Source: Egaibacter sp046050465 (GTDB taxonomy: Bacteria; Pseudomonadota; Gammaproteobacteria; Burkholderiales; Burkholderiaceae_C). Taken from it: DNA of 64,000 nucleotides. The stretch is from contig JBJOPS010000007.1 in NCBI GenBank assembly GCA_046050465.1, positions 43,597 to 107,596 of the forward strand, in the 5' to 3' direction. The notes below the pieces were generated by a model, which did not search any database, was not told the origin of the DNA, and was given only the letters and a program-made list of their open reading frames with translations. Of the stretch, positions 32,766-41,409 are shown one piece after another. How positions within the stretch are numbered: the stretch's first letter is position 1; each line of letters opens with the position of its first letter. The translations under genes were made by a program, and so were the position numbers.

Positions 32766-33047
32766 TGGGTCAATGTTAAACGCAGCATCTGACCGGAGCG
32801 CACGATTGAACGACTGTTCATCGATAAATATCTCGCCACGCGAGTGATTACGCCACATAGCCGATATATCGACCTGGAATCGCTGCACTTTAGCCTGGTG
32901 CGTCGTGATTGGCGGGCCGGGTGCATTAAAGCGATGTGAGATTGCCAATAAGGATGGATGCCCAGACCCTAAAATCCTGTCTTACGGCCCAACACGCAAC
33001 AGTGCAGAGGGCTGCCTTGCTTTTTGCCAACCCTGGAGTGTGAAAAC

Positions 33048-34259
33048 ATGACCGCAGCCGCGACGTTTATCGAAGCATCGTCCCCTCACGTGATGAACAC
33101 CTATGGGCGCCTGCCCATTGCGCTGTCGCATGGGCAAGGCTGTCGCGTATGGGATGTGAACGGCAAGGAATACCTGGACGCGCTGGGCGGCATCGCGGTG
33201 AATACGCTAGGGCACAACCACCCCAAATTGGTGCCTGCCCTGCAGGATCAGATCGCCAAAATCATTCACAGCTCCAATTACTACCATGTGCCCAATCAGG
33301 AAAAACTGGCGGCCAAACTGGTGGAATTGTCGGGTTTGACCAACGTTTTTTTCTGCTCAACAGGTCTGGAGGCGAATGAAGCCGCGCTGAAACTGGCACG
33401 CAAGTTCGGGCACGACAAGGGTGTCGAACGGCCGGAAATCGTGGTGTACGACAAAGCTTTTCATGGCCGCAGCATTGCCACGCTCAGCGCCACGGGCAAC
33501 CCCAAGGTGCAGGCCGGATTTGGCCCGCTGGTGGAAGGTTTCATTCGTGTGCCGCTGAACGACATGACTTCGCTCAAAAAAGCGACCGAAAACAACCCGA
33601 ATGTGGTCGCCGTCTTTTTCGAGGCCATTCAGGGCGAGGGAGGGGTGAACCCCATGCACATGGATTACCTGAAAGACGTGCGTACCCTGTGCGATGAGCG
33701 GGACTGGCTGCTGATGATTGACGAGGTGCAATGTGGCATGGGCCGAACCGGCAAGTGGTTTGCCCACCAGTGGGCAGACATCAAGCCGGACGTGATGCCC
33801 CTGGCCAAAGGGCTGGGGTCAGGCGTGCCGATTGGTGCAGTCGTGGCCGGCCCCAGGGCAGCCCATATATTTGCTCCAGGCAACCACGGCACCACATTTG
33901 GCGGCAACCCGCTGGCCATGCGTGCAGGAGTTGAGACGCTGCGCATCATGGAAGAAGATGGTTTGCTGGCCAATGCCGCCCGGGTGGGCAAGCATCTGGC
34001 CGACTCACTGGCGCGCGAACTGAAAGGCGTGACCGGCTTCAAGGAAATCCGGGGTCAAGGCCTGATGATCGGACTGGAACTCACCAAACCCTGCGGCGAT
34101 CTGGTCAAACGATGCGCCGAGAACGGCCTTTTGATCAGCGTGACAGCTGACACCGTGGTACGCATGGTGCCCCCTCTCATTCTGACCATCGCCGAGGCAG
34201 ACGAAATCGTGGGCATTCTGTGCCCGTTGATCAAGCAGTTTTTGTCGGAAACACCATGA
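33048..34259 (+). CDS. argD: Acetylornithine aminotransferase
   Basis: ArgD is a PLP class III aminotransferase that makes N-acetylornithine in arginine synthesis. The 403-residue product shows NTYGRLPIALSHGQGCRVWD, GGIAVNTLGHNHPKLV, FFCSTGLEANEAALKLARKFG, LLMIDEVQCGMGRTGKWFAHQ and the PLP lysine in MPLAKGLGSGVPIGAVV. ATG 33048 follows GGAG with a 9-base gap. The stop overlaps the argF start (ATGA), so the two are translated together. Confidence 0.95.
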   Translation: MTAAATFIEASSPHVMNTYGRLPIALSHGQGCRVWDVNGKEYLDALGGIAVNTLGHNHPKLVPALQDQIAKIIHSSNYYHVPNQEKLAAKLVELSGLTNVFFCSTGLEANEAALKLARKFGHDKGVERPEIVVYDKAFHGRSIATLSATGNPKVQAGFGPLVEGFIRVPLNDMTSLKKATENNPNVVAVFFEAIQGEGGVNPMHMDYLKDVRTLCDERDWLLMIDEVQCGMGRTGKWFAHQWADIKPDVMPLAKGLGSGVPIGAVVAGPRAAHIFAPGNHGTTFGGNPLAMRAGVETLRIMEEDGLLANAARVGKHLADSLARELKGVTGFKEIRGQGLMIGLELTKPCGDLVKRCAENGLLISVTADTVVRMVPPLILTIAEADEIVGILCPLIKQFLSETP

Positions 34260-35188
34260 ACGCCAACGTGACCCCAGACCTGAAGCACTACCTTCAGTTT
34301 TCTGACCTCAGCGCTGACGACTACGCCTATCTATTTGCACGCGCAGCACTGATCAAGAAAAAATTCAAGACTTACGAAAAGCATCATCCACTGGCCGACC
34401 GCACGCTGGCAATGATTTTCGAAAAGGCATCGACCCGAACGCGCGTGAGTTTTGAAGCGGGCATGTATCAAATGGGTGGCAGCGTGGTGCACCTGACTAC
34501 CGGCGACAGCCAGTTGGGCCGCGCCGAACCCATTGAAGACAGCGCCAAGGTCATCAGCCGCATGGTGGACCTGGTGATGATCCGCACCTTCGGGCAAGAC
34601 AAGATCGAACGCTTCGCCGAGCATTCGCGTGTGCCGGTGATCAACGGGCTGACCAATGAATTTCACCCCTGTCAAATACTCGCAGATATCTTCACCTACA
34701 TCGAACACCGTGGTTCCATCGCCGGTAAAACCGTAGCCTGGGTGGGTGACGGCAACAACATGGCCAACACGTGGTTGCAGGCGTCTGAACTCCTGGGTTT
34801 CAAGGTGCACCTGAGCACGCCGAGTGGTTACGAGGTAGACCAGTCCATCGCGGGCATTCGCTCCAGCAACAGCCATCAAGTGTTCAAGGACCCCATGCAA
34901 GCCTGTGCCGGAGCCGACCTGGTGACAACCGACGTGTGGACCAGCATGGGCTATGAAGCCGAAAACGAAGCTCGCAAAAAGGCTTTTGCCGACTGGCGTG
35001 TGGATACCGAGATGATGCGTGCCGCCCGGCCTGATGCGTTGTTCATGCACTGTCTGCCTGCTCATCGAGGCGAAGAGGTGGACGCCAATGTAATTGACGG
35101 CCCGCAGTCGGTCGTCTGGGACGAAGCCGAGAACCGCATGCATGTCCAAAAGGCATTGATGGAGTTTCTGTTGTTGGGGCGTCTCTAG
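34256..35188 (+). CDS. argF: Ornithine carbamoyltransferase
   Basis: This enzyme makes citrulline from ornithine and carbamoyl phosphate. The 310-residue product has the carbamoyl-phosphate motif FEKASTRTRVSFEAGMYQMGG (STRTR about 57-61), HPCQILADIFTYIEHRG (about 141-157), VGDGNNMANTWL and the ornithine/catalytic loop FMHCLPAHRGEEVD. It starts inside the argD stop codon, and kynB follows 50 bases later on the same strand. Confidence 0.97.
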   Translation: MNANVTPDLKHYLQFSDLSADDYAYLFARAALIKKKFKTYEKHHPLADRTLAMIFEKASTRTRVSFEAGMYQMGGSVVHLTTGDSQLGRAEPIEDSAKVISRMVDLVMIRTFGQDKIERFAEHSRVPVINGLTNEFHPCQILADIFTYIEHRGSIAGKTVAWVGDGNNMANTWLQASELLGFKVHLSTPSGYEVDQSIAGIRSSNSHQVFKDPMQACAGADLVTTDVWTSMGYEAENEARKKAFADWRVDTEMMRAARPDALFMHCLPAHRGEEVDANVIDGPQSVVWDEAENRMHVQKALMEFLLLGRL

Positions 35189-35238
35189 CAGAGGTTGATA
35201 TCAGCTTTTTGCGCACCACACCAAACTTCAGTCTTGTT

Positions 35239-35865
35239 ATGAAGCGTCTTTGGGACATCTCTCCAGCAATTCACACGGCCTCCCCGGTCTTCCCCGGTGA
35301 CACAGCGTATCAGCAACATTGGGTAGCGACCATTTCGCCCGACTGCCCGGTCAACGTCAGCACCATCACCCTCTCCCCCCACATCGGCGCACACGCCGAT
35401 GCGCCGCTGCATTACGACCCCACCGGGGCCACTGCGGGTGCTGTGGACCTGCTCCCTTATCTCGGGCCATGCCGCGTCATCCACGCGCTTAATTGCGGTG
35501 CACTGATTGAGTGGAACCACATTGAACACGCTGCCCGGCAATTGCCACCACGCGTGCTGGTGCGCACCTATGACCGGATGCCTGTTGACCGCTGGGATCC
35601 CAATCTGGCGGCTTATGCACCTGCAACTGTGCAGCGACTGGCTGCGCTGGGGGTGCTGCTGATCGGCATCGACACAGCCAGCATCGACCCCGCCGACAGC
35701 AAAACCCTCGGCAGTCATCAGATCATTCGCCGCTTGAACCTGCGCGTGCTGGAAAACCTGGTGCTTGACGACGTGCCCGAGGGCGACTATGAGTTGATCG
35801 CCCTACCCCTCAAGCTGATGACGGCCGATGCATCGCCCGTTCGCGCCGTCCTGCGCGAACTCTGA
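35239..35865 (+). CDS. kynB: Kynurenine formamidase (arylformamidase KynB)
   Basis: KynB hydrolyses N-formylkynurenine to kynurenine, the second step of tryptophan breakdown. The 208-residue product has the cyclase-family metal motif HIGAHADAPLHYD (His48, His52, Asp54, His58) and DISPAIHTASPVFPGDT near the start. ATG 35239 gives the normal family length (about 209). It is followed by kynU after 42 bases. The first enzyme, tryptophan 2,3-dioxygenase, is not in the window. Confidence 0.95.
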   Translation: MKRLWDISPAIHTASPVFPGDTAYQQHWVATISPDCPVNVSTITLSPHIGAHADAPLHYDPTGATAGAVDLLPYLGPCRVIHALNCGALIEWNHIEHAARQLPPRVLVRTYDRMPVDRWDPNLAAYAPATVQRLAALGVLLIGIDTASIDPADSKTLGSHQIIRRLNLRVLENLVLDDVPEGDYELIALPLKLMTADASPVRAVLREL

Positions 35866-35907
35866 TTTGCCCCTTCTCCTATCTCTTCCCTCTTCTGGAA
35901 ACTCACC

Positions 35908-37197
35908 ATGACCACCCTGGCCGACTGCCGCGCACTGGATGCCAAAGACCCGCTCAAACCCCTGCGTGATCTCTTCGTGCTGCCCGAAGGCGTGATTTAC
36001 CTCGATGGCAACTCGCTGGGCGTGTTGCCCAAAACTGCTGCGGCGCGGGTTGCCCATGCAGTCACCCAGGAATGGGGCAACGGACTGATTCGCTCCTGGA
36101 ACACCGCCGGGTGGTTCGACATGCCGCAGCATCTGGGCAATAAGGTCGCCCGCCTGATTGGCGCTGCGCCTGGCGAAGTGGTCGCAACAGACAGTACCAC
36201 CATCAACCTGTACAAGGTGCTCAGCGCGGCATTGAACATCGCCGCTCAGGATGCTCCCCAGCGCAAAGTGGTGGTGAGCGAGCGCAGCAACTTTCCCACC
36301 GACCTCTACATCGCCGAGTCGTTGTGCAAAGAGCGTGGCTACAGCCTCAGACTGGTCGAACCCGAAGAGATTGCTGACGCGCTGACGGCTGATCTCGCCG
36401 TTTTGATGCTCACCCATGTCAACTACCGCACAGGTGCCATGCACAACATGAAAGCTGTCACAGCCGCGGCACACTCGGTCGGCGCGTTGACCGTGTGGGA
36501 CCTCGCCCACAGCGCGGGCGCGGTGCCGGTGGATTTGAACGGTTCGCAAGCAGACTTTTCCATCGGCTGCGGGTACAAATACCTCAATGGTGGCCCGGGC
36601 GCGCCGGCCTTTGTGTGGGTCAACCCCAAACACGCCGAACGCTTCTGGCAACCCCTGGCCGGCTGGTGGGGACATGCGGCGCCGTTTGAATTCACGCCGG
36701 ACTATCGCCCGGCACCTGGCATCACGCGTTACCTGTGTGGCACGCAGCCCATTCTGAGCATGACGGCTCTGGATTGTGGGCTGGACACCCTGCTGGCCGC
36801 AGAGCCGCTCGGTGGCATGAATGCACTGCGCACCAAATCGCTGGCGTTGACTGACCTGTTTATTGAACTGGCTCTGCAGCGTTGCGCGGGCTACGGGCTT
36901 GGTCTGGCCACGCCGCGCGACCATGCCCAGCGTGGCTCACAGGTATGTCTGACGCGCGAATACGCGGCACAGGGTTCCGGTGCCTTTGCCATCGTCCAGG
37001 CCCTGATTGCGCGCGGCGTGCTTGGTGATTTCCGCGCAGGAGACGGCAAACTGCACAAGGACATTCTGCGCTTTGGTTTTACGCCGCTGTACATCGGTTT
37101 TGAAGATGTGTGGAATGCGGTGGAACACCTGCACCAGGTACTGGAAACGGGTGAATGGCAACAGCCTGAATTCAACCAGAAACATGCAGTGACATGA
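35908..37197 (+). CDS. kynU: Kynureninase
   Basis: KynU is a PLP enzyme that cleaves kynurenine to anthranilate and alanine. The 429-residue product has VIYLDGNSLGVLPK (about 29-42), GATDSTTINLYKVL-type phosphate binding (ATDSTTINLYK), LWDLAHSAGAVPVDLNGS-like (VWDLAHSAGAVPVDL) and the PLP lysine Lys224 in SIGCGYKYLNGGPGAPAF. Together with kynB it feeds anthranilate production or degradation. The short hairpin after the stop lacks a T-tract. Confidence 0.96.
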   Translation: MTTLADCRALDAKDPLKPLRDLFVLPEGVIYLDGNSLGVLPKTAAARVAHAVTQEWGNGLIRSWNTAGWFDMPQHLGNKVARLIGAAPGEVVATDSTTINLYKVLSAALNIAAQDAPQRKVVVSERSNFPTDLYIAESLCKERGYSLRLVEPEEIADALTADLAVLMLTHVNYRTGAMHNMKAVTAAAHSVGALTVWDLAHSAGAVPVDLNGSQADFSIGCGYKYLNGGPGAPAFVWVNPKHAERFWQPLAGWWGHAAPFEFTPDYRPAPGITRYLCGTQPILSMTALDCGLDTLLAAEPLGGMNALRTKSLALTDLFIELALQRCAGYGLGLATPRDHAQRGSQVCLTREYAAQGSGAFAIVQALIARGVLGDFRAGDGKLHKDILRFGFTPLYIGFEDVWNAVEHLHQVLETGEWQQPEFNQKHAVT

Positions 37198-37232
37198 TCG
37201 CGGTAAGTGAGACATCTACCGCCGCTCGTGCT

Positions 37233-38024
37233 TTAAACCAGTGCCGACTGTGCCGCCAGGACTTCGATTCGCACTTGTTCGGTCAACTCTGCCTTCAATT
37301 CTATAAATGCTGGTGTGGTTTTGACAGCATAGCTGCGAGGGTGTGAAAGGCTCACCACACGATCTAACTTGATACGGCCTGGGCGGGCACTCATGACTAC
37401 CGTCCTGCTGCCCATGAACACCGCTTCGTCAATATCATGCGTCACAAATAAGATCGTCTTGCGCTCGGCTTCCCAAATGCTGAGCAGCAACTCCTGCATC
37501 AACTCACGGGTCTGATGATCCAGTGCACCAAAGGGCTCATCCATCAATAATATGCGTGGCCTGTTAGCCAAGGCACGGGCAATTGCGGTGCGTTGCTGCA
37601 TGCCACCTGAGAGTTGTTTGGGAAAATGATTCTCAAAACCGGTGAGACCAACTTTTTTGATAAACCCTTGTGCAATGTCAATCTGCTCCTGACGTGCCAG
37701 GCCGCGCTCGTTCAAACCAAAGCACACGTTGTCGCGCACGTTTAACCACGGGAAAAGGGTATAGCTTTGAAACACCATGCCACGATCCGCATCAGGACCT
37801 GCGATACATTTGCCTTCCAGCAACACCTCGCCGGAGGTTTGCTGGTCCAACCCGGCCACGATACGTAGCAAGGTGCTTTTGCCACAACCGGATGGGCCCA
37901 GAATCGTAACAAAGTCGTTTTCGGCTACGCTCATGCTGGTTGCATCCAGGGCAGGCGTGGATCCACTGCCCGTGACAGATGCAAAGCTGCGAGACACACC
38001 GTTGATCGATAGAAAAATGCTCAT
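37233..38024 (-). CDS. ABC transporter ATP-binding protein (NitT/TauT family)
   Basis: The 263-residue ATPase of a SsuB/TauB-like importer has Walker A GPSGCGKST, signature LSGGMQQRTAIARAL, Walker B ILLMDEPFGALD and the switch His in FVTHDIDEA. ATG 38024 gives the normal start MSIFLSINGVSRSF; an in-frame ATG at 38159 would overlap the permease gene. It is the last gene of the hutU-hutH-SBP-permease-ATPase run, so its substrate is probably histidine, urocanate or a related compound (inference from context). Confidence 0.92.
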   Translation of the reverse strand: MSIFLSINGVSRSFASVTGSGSTPALDATSMSVAENDFVTILGPSGCGKSTLLRIVAGLDQQTSGEVLLEGKCIAGPDADRGMVFQSYTLFPWLNVRDNVCFGLNERGLARQEQIDIAQGFIKKVGLTGFENHFPKQLSGGMQQRTAIARALANRPRILLMDEPFGALDHQTRELMQELLLSIWEAERKTILFVTHDIDEAVFMGSRTVVMSARPGRIKLDRVVSLSHPRSYAVKTTPAFIELKAELTEQVRIEVLAAQSALV

Positions 38025-38061
38025 GACTTGATGACCTCGTAGGGAGCTTTGAGCCCGGAGT

Positions 38062-38841
38062 TCAGCGCCCGAACTGCGCCCAAGGAAACAGGGTGCGGTT
38101 GAGCCACTTGAAGCCCAGATCACTGATAAGGCCGATAAGACCAATAACAATGATGCCAAATATGATCTGGTCCGTAGCCAGCAATGCCTGGCTGTCGGTA
38201 ATCATGTGGCCAATACCGGTTGATGCGCCAATCAGCTCTGCAACGATCACATAAGTCCAGGCCCAACCCAACACCATGCGCAATATCTCGAAAATATCAG
38301 GTGCCGCACCACGTATCAAAACCCGTTTGACGATGCCTGCATCCGTACAGCCCAGGGTGTAGGCGGCCTCCACCAAATCACGCCGTGTATTGCCAACGAC
38401 CACAGCAATCATCAGTACGAGTTGAAAGAAGCTGCCAATAAAGATCACCGACAATTTTTGCGCCTCCCCGATGCCTGCCCACAAGATCAGCAACGGAATG
38501 AAAGCACTGGCAGGAAGATATCGTGCAAACGATATAAAAGGCTCGAAAAATGCCTCGACCGGTTTATAGACCCCCATCAAAACACCTATTGGCAGCGCCA
38601 TAAATGTCGCAATCAAGAAACCCCCCAATACACGCCACACGGTCCAACCAATGTCCCAGCCAAAACCCATAGTAGTGAGCAACATCCAACCAGACTTGAC
38701 CATGGTTAGAGGATCCGTCAGAAAGTTGTTGGGCACAACGCCGCCAAGCGTGACGCCTGCCCACAGGGCTATGAATATCACAAAGAATGAAACTCCCAGC
38801 ACGATGCGGGTGCCGGGATCGACAGGCTTGAGTGGTGTCAT
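38062..38841 (-). CDS. ABC transporter permease (NitT/TauT family)
   Basis: The 259-residue inner-membrane permease has six or so helices and the family EAA loop near residue 160 (LVEAAYTLGCTDAGIVKRVLIRGAAPDIF, interrupted pattern EAA-x3-G). Typical stretches are LPIGVLMGVYKPVEAFFEPFISFARYLPASAFIPLLI (in two halves) and FGIIVIGLIGLISDLGFKWLNRTLFPW. It lies between the binding protein and the ATPase. Confidence 0.9.
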   Translation of the reverse strand: MTPLKPVDPGTRIVLGVSFFVIFIALWAGVTLGGVVPNNFLTDPLTMVKSGWMLLTTMGFGWDIGWTVWRVLGGFLIATFMALPIGVLMGVYKPVEAFFEPFISFARYLPASAFIPLLILWAGIGEAQKLSVIFIGSFFQLVLMIAVVVGNTRRDLVEAAYTLGCTDAGIVKRVLIRGAAPDIFEILRMVLGWAWTYVIVAELIGASTGIGHMITDSQALLATDQIIFGIIVIGLIGLISDLGFKWLNRTLFPWAQFGR

Positions 38842-38862
38842 GGTGGGATCCCGGGCTTTTAC

Positions 38863-39810
38863 TTATTTCAGAAAACGGGTGTCGGCCAATTTGGACATGT
38901 CGGGCAAGGTCTTGAGAATACCCACTTCAAGCAGCAGGTCGCCGGCCTCTTTGCTGAACTGGGCGTGTTCCCCGGCAAAGAATTTCTGGTTGGCAGCACG
39001 ATCTTGCCAGCGCAGATAGGCCGAGCTCTTGGCAAACGCGTCACCGGATTGCTTGACGTCCGCACCCATGATCTCGTTGCTTTTGCCCGGATCGGCCTTG
39101 ATCATCTCCAAGGCGTCAAAGTAACCATCGGCCAGTGCCTTGGCCGCTTTGGGGTTTTCAGCCAGAAATTTTGGAGTGCACCCAAAAGTGTCCATCACCA
39201 TCGGGTAGTCCAGGGTGGTGGCAATGATCTTGCCGGCCTCGGGCTTGGCGCGCACGGCACCCAGGTAAGGCTCATAGGTCATGGCGGCATCCACACCATC
39301 GGTGCCGGCGATCATGGCGTTGGCGGCAGCTTGCGGCGACAGGTTGACCACCTTCACATCCTTGATGCTCAGTCCGTTTTTCTTCAGCATCCAGACCAAG
39401 CCGAAATAGGGCGCCGTGCCGGGTGCGTCGGCCGCGACGGTCTTGCCCTTGAGGTCACTGATCCTGGTGATGTTGGGCTTGACCACCATGCCATCGGCGC
39501 CAAAACTCTTGTCGAGCTGAAAAATCTGGGTGGTGGCCACGCCCGCCGCATTCCAGCCAATCCAGGTTTCCACCGTCGTGGCCGCACATTGGGCGTCACC
39601 CGAAGCCAATACCAAGTGCCGGTCTTTTTGCGGGACCTTTTTGATGGTGACATCCAGGCCATGCTTTTTGTAAATGCCCGCTTCCTTGGCCAATGTCAGT
39701 GGCGCAAAGCCGGTCCAGCCAGAGATGGCAATCACCACCTTGGTTTCCTGGGCCATCGAGATGCTGGCAACCAGAAGGGTTGCGGCCAGCGTTATCAGGG
39801 ATCTTTTCAT
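38863..39810 (-). CDS. ABC transporter substrate-binding protein (NitT/TauT family)
   Basis: The 315-residue periplasmic binding protein starts with signal peptide MKRSLITLAATLLVASISMA, cut near residue 20. Its NMT1/THI5-like fold shows ISGWTGFAPLTLAKEAGIYKKHGLDV, LASGDAQCAATTVE, LKGKTVAADAPGTAPYFGL and DGVDAAMTYEPYLG. AAAGAGGAACATC precedes the ATG. It starts 47 bases after hutH and is divergent to nothing, so it is expected to follow HutC control. The ligand is unproven. Confidence 0.9.
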   Translation of the reverse strand: MKRSLITLAATLLVASISMAQETKVVIAISGWTGFAPLTLAKEAGIYKKHGLDVTIKKVPQKDRHLVLASGDAQCAATTVETWIGWNAAGVATTQIFQLDKSFGADGMVVKPNITRISDLKGKTVAADAPGTAPYFGLVWMLKKNGLSIKDVKVVNLSPQAAANAMIAGTDGVDAAMTYEPYLGAVRAKPEAGKIIATTLDYPMVMDTFGCTPKFLAENPKAAKALADGYFDALEMIKADPGKSNEIMGADVKQSGDAFAKSSAYLRWQDRAANQKFFAGEHAQFSKEAGDLLLEVGILKTLPDMSKLADTRFLK

Positions 39811-39857
39811 GATGTTCCTCTTTCAGTAGTTGCGGGTTGGGTGAACATTGAAGGGTC

Positions 39858-41408
39858 TCAGGCCGGAACCCAGAGCCCGGGCAAATCAGGCAGGGAGCGC
39901 AACATTCTCGCCAAGGATCCGTCATGCACCAGCTCGGTAGCAGACGTGATGTCTGGCGCCAGATAGCGATCCTGGGTCATCGTCAGTATCTTTTGACGCA
40001 GCAATGCGTGCACCTGTTCCAGCACCGCAGAGCTTTGGAGAGGGCGTAAAAACTCAATGCCCTGCGCCGCTGCCAACAACTCAATACCCAGAATATGGGC
40101 CGTATTGCTGATCATTGCCTGCAGACGCCGCGCGGCAAACGTGGCCATGGACACATGGTCCTCCTGATTGGCACTGGTTGGCAGGCTGTCCACGCTGGCC
40201 GGGTGAGCCAGCGATTTGTTTTCGGACGCCAACGCAGCGGCAGTAACGTGCGCAATCATGAAACCGCTGTTCAGGCCCGCGTCTGCAGTCAAAAATGGCG
40301 GCAGGCGGGACACACTACTGTCAATGAGCATGGCAATGCGTCGTTCGGCAATCGCACCTACTTCGGCAATCGCCAGTGCCATGCCATCCGCCGCCAACGC
40401 GACCGGCTCGGCGTGGAAGTTGCCACCGGAGATCATCGCGCCGTCCTCGGCAAAAACCAGCGGGTTGTCCGTCACGGCATTGGCCTCGCGCACCAGCACC
40501 AGCGCACCGTGGCGCAACTGGTCCAAACAGGCGCCCACCACCTGTGGCTGGCAGCGCAGACTGTAGGGATCTTGCACTCGGTCATCACCGTCGAGATGGG
40601 AGTTGCGGATTTCGCTGCCCTTGAGCAGAGCACGGTAATACTGCGCCACGTCAATCTGCCCTGGCTGGCCACGCAAGGCGTGAATACGCGGGTCAAACGG
40701 ACCATCACTGCCCCGGGCGGCATCGACCGTGAGCGCACCAATCACCAGAGCGGCTTCCAGCACCGGCTCAAAACTCAGCAGCGCATGCAACGCCAGCGCC
40801 GTGGAGGTTTGTGTGCCGTTGATCAAGGCCAGGCCTTCCTTGGCACCCAGCTTGAGTGGCGTGATGCCAGCCTGCTTCAAGGCAAGCGAAGCGGGCACGG
40901 CTTTGCCATTCTGCAACATGTCACCCTCACCGATCAGCGCCAGCGTCATGTGGGCCAGCGGCGCCAGATCGCCAGATGCACCCACCGAACCCTGGGACGG
41001 CACGTATGGAACCAGTCCGGCATTGTGCACAGCCAGCAGCGTGTCGATGACCACCTCGCGCACGCCAGAATGACCACGTGCCAGACTGGCGGTCTTGAGC
41101 GCCAGCATGAGCCGCACAATTTCGGGGGCCAGGGGTTCTCCAACGCCCACGCTGTGCGAGCGGATCAGGTTGAGCTGCAGGGTCTCCAACTGCGCCTTGC
41201 TGATGCGCTGGTTGGCCAGTTTGCCAAAGCCGGTGTTCACGCCGTATACCGGCGTGTCACCGTCGGCAGCACGTTGCACCACCTGCTGGCTGGCGCGAAT
41301 GATGGTTCGGCTGGATTCCGACAAGATCAGCTGTTGCACATTCGAATGAATAGCTTGTAACTGATCCAGCGTGAACCGACCGGGTTCGATAAGCAGGGTT
41401 GTGGCCAT
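39858..41408 (-). CDS. hutH: Histidine ammonia-lyase
   Basis: HutH converts histidine to urocanate and ammonia. The 516-residue product has the MIO-forming triad in SVGASGDLAPLAHM (Ala144-Ser145-Gly146), the catalytic Tyr in TPVYGVNTGFGKLA, and LDGDDRVQDPYSLRCQPQVVG-type sequence (VQDPYSLRCQPQVVG). ATG 41408 follows GGGGAACTAAC and starts one base after the hutU stop. Confidence 0.98.
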   Translation of the reverse strand: MATTLLIEPGRFTLDQLQAIHSNVQQLILSESSRTIIRASQQVVQRAADGDTPVYGVNTGFGKLANQRISKAQLETLQLNLIRSHSVGVGEPLAPEIVRLMLALKTASLARGHSGVREVVIDTLLAVHNAGLVPYVPSQGSVGASGDLAPLAHMTLALIGEGDMLQNGKAVPASLALKQAGITPLKLGAKEGLALINGTQTSTALALHALLSFEPVLEAALVIGALTVDAARGSDGPFDPRIHALRGQPGQIDVAQYYRALLKGSEIRNSHLDGDDRVQDPYSLRCQPQVVGACLDQLRHGALVLVREANAVTDNPLVFAEDGAMISGGNFHAEPVALAADGMALAIAEVGAIAERRIAMLIDSSVSRLPPFLTADAGLNSGFMIAHVTAAALASENKSLAHPASVDSLPTSANQEDHVSMATFAARRLQAMISNTAHILGIELLAAAQGIEFLRPLQSSAVLEQVHALLRQKILTMTQDRYLAPDITSATELVHDGSLARMLRSLPDLPGLWVPA

Positions 41409-41409
41409 G

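Noticed and set aside
32766..32948. N-terminal extension of the DUF3579 gene to ATG 32948
   Set aside because: The extra 61 residues resemble no family member, though the internal start lacks a ribosome-binding site, so this is not fully excluded.
37200..37222. Hairpin GCGGTA/TACCGC after kynU as terminator
   Set aside because: The stem is six base pairs and no T-tract follows on either strand.
40095..41360. Plus-strand open frame of 421 codons over hutH
   Set aside because: Antisense to hutH, no domain, no ribosome-binding site.
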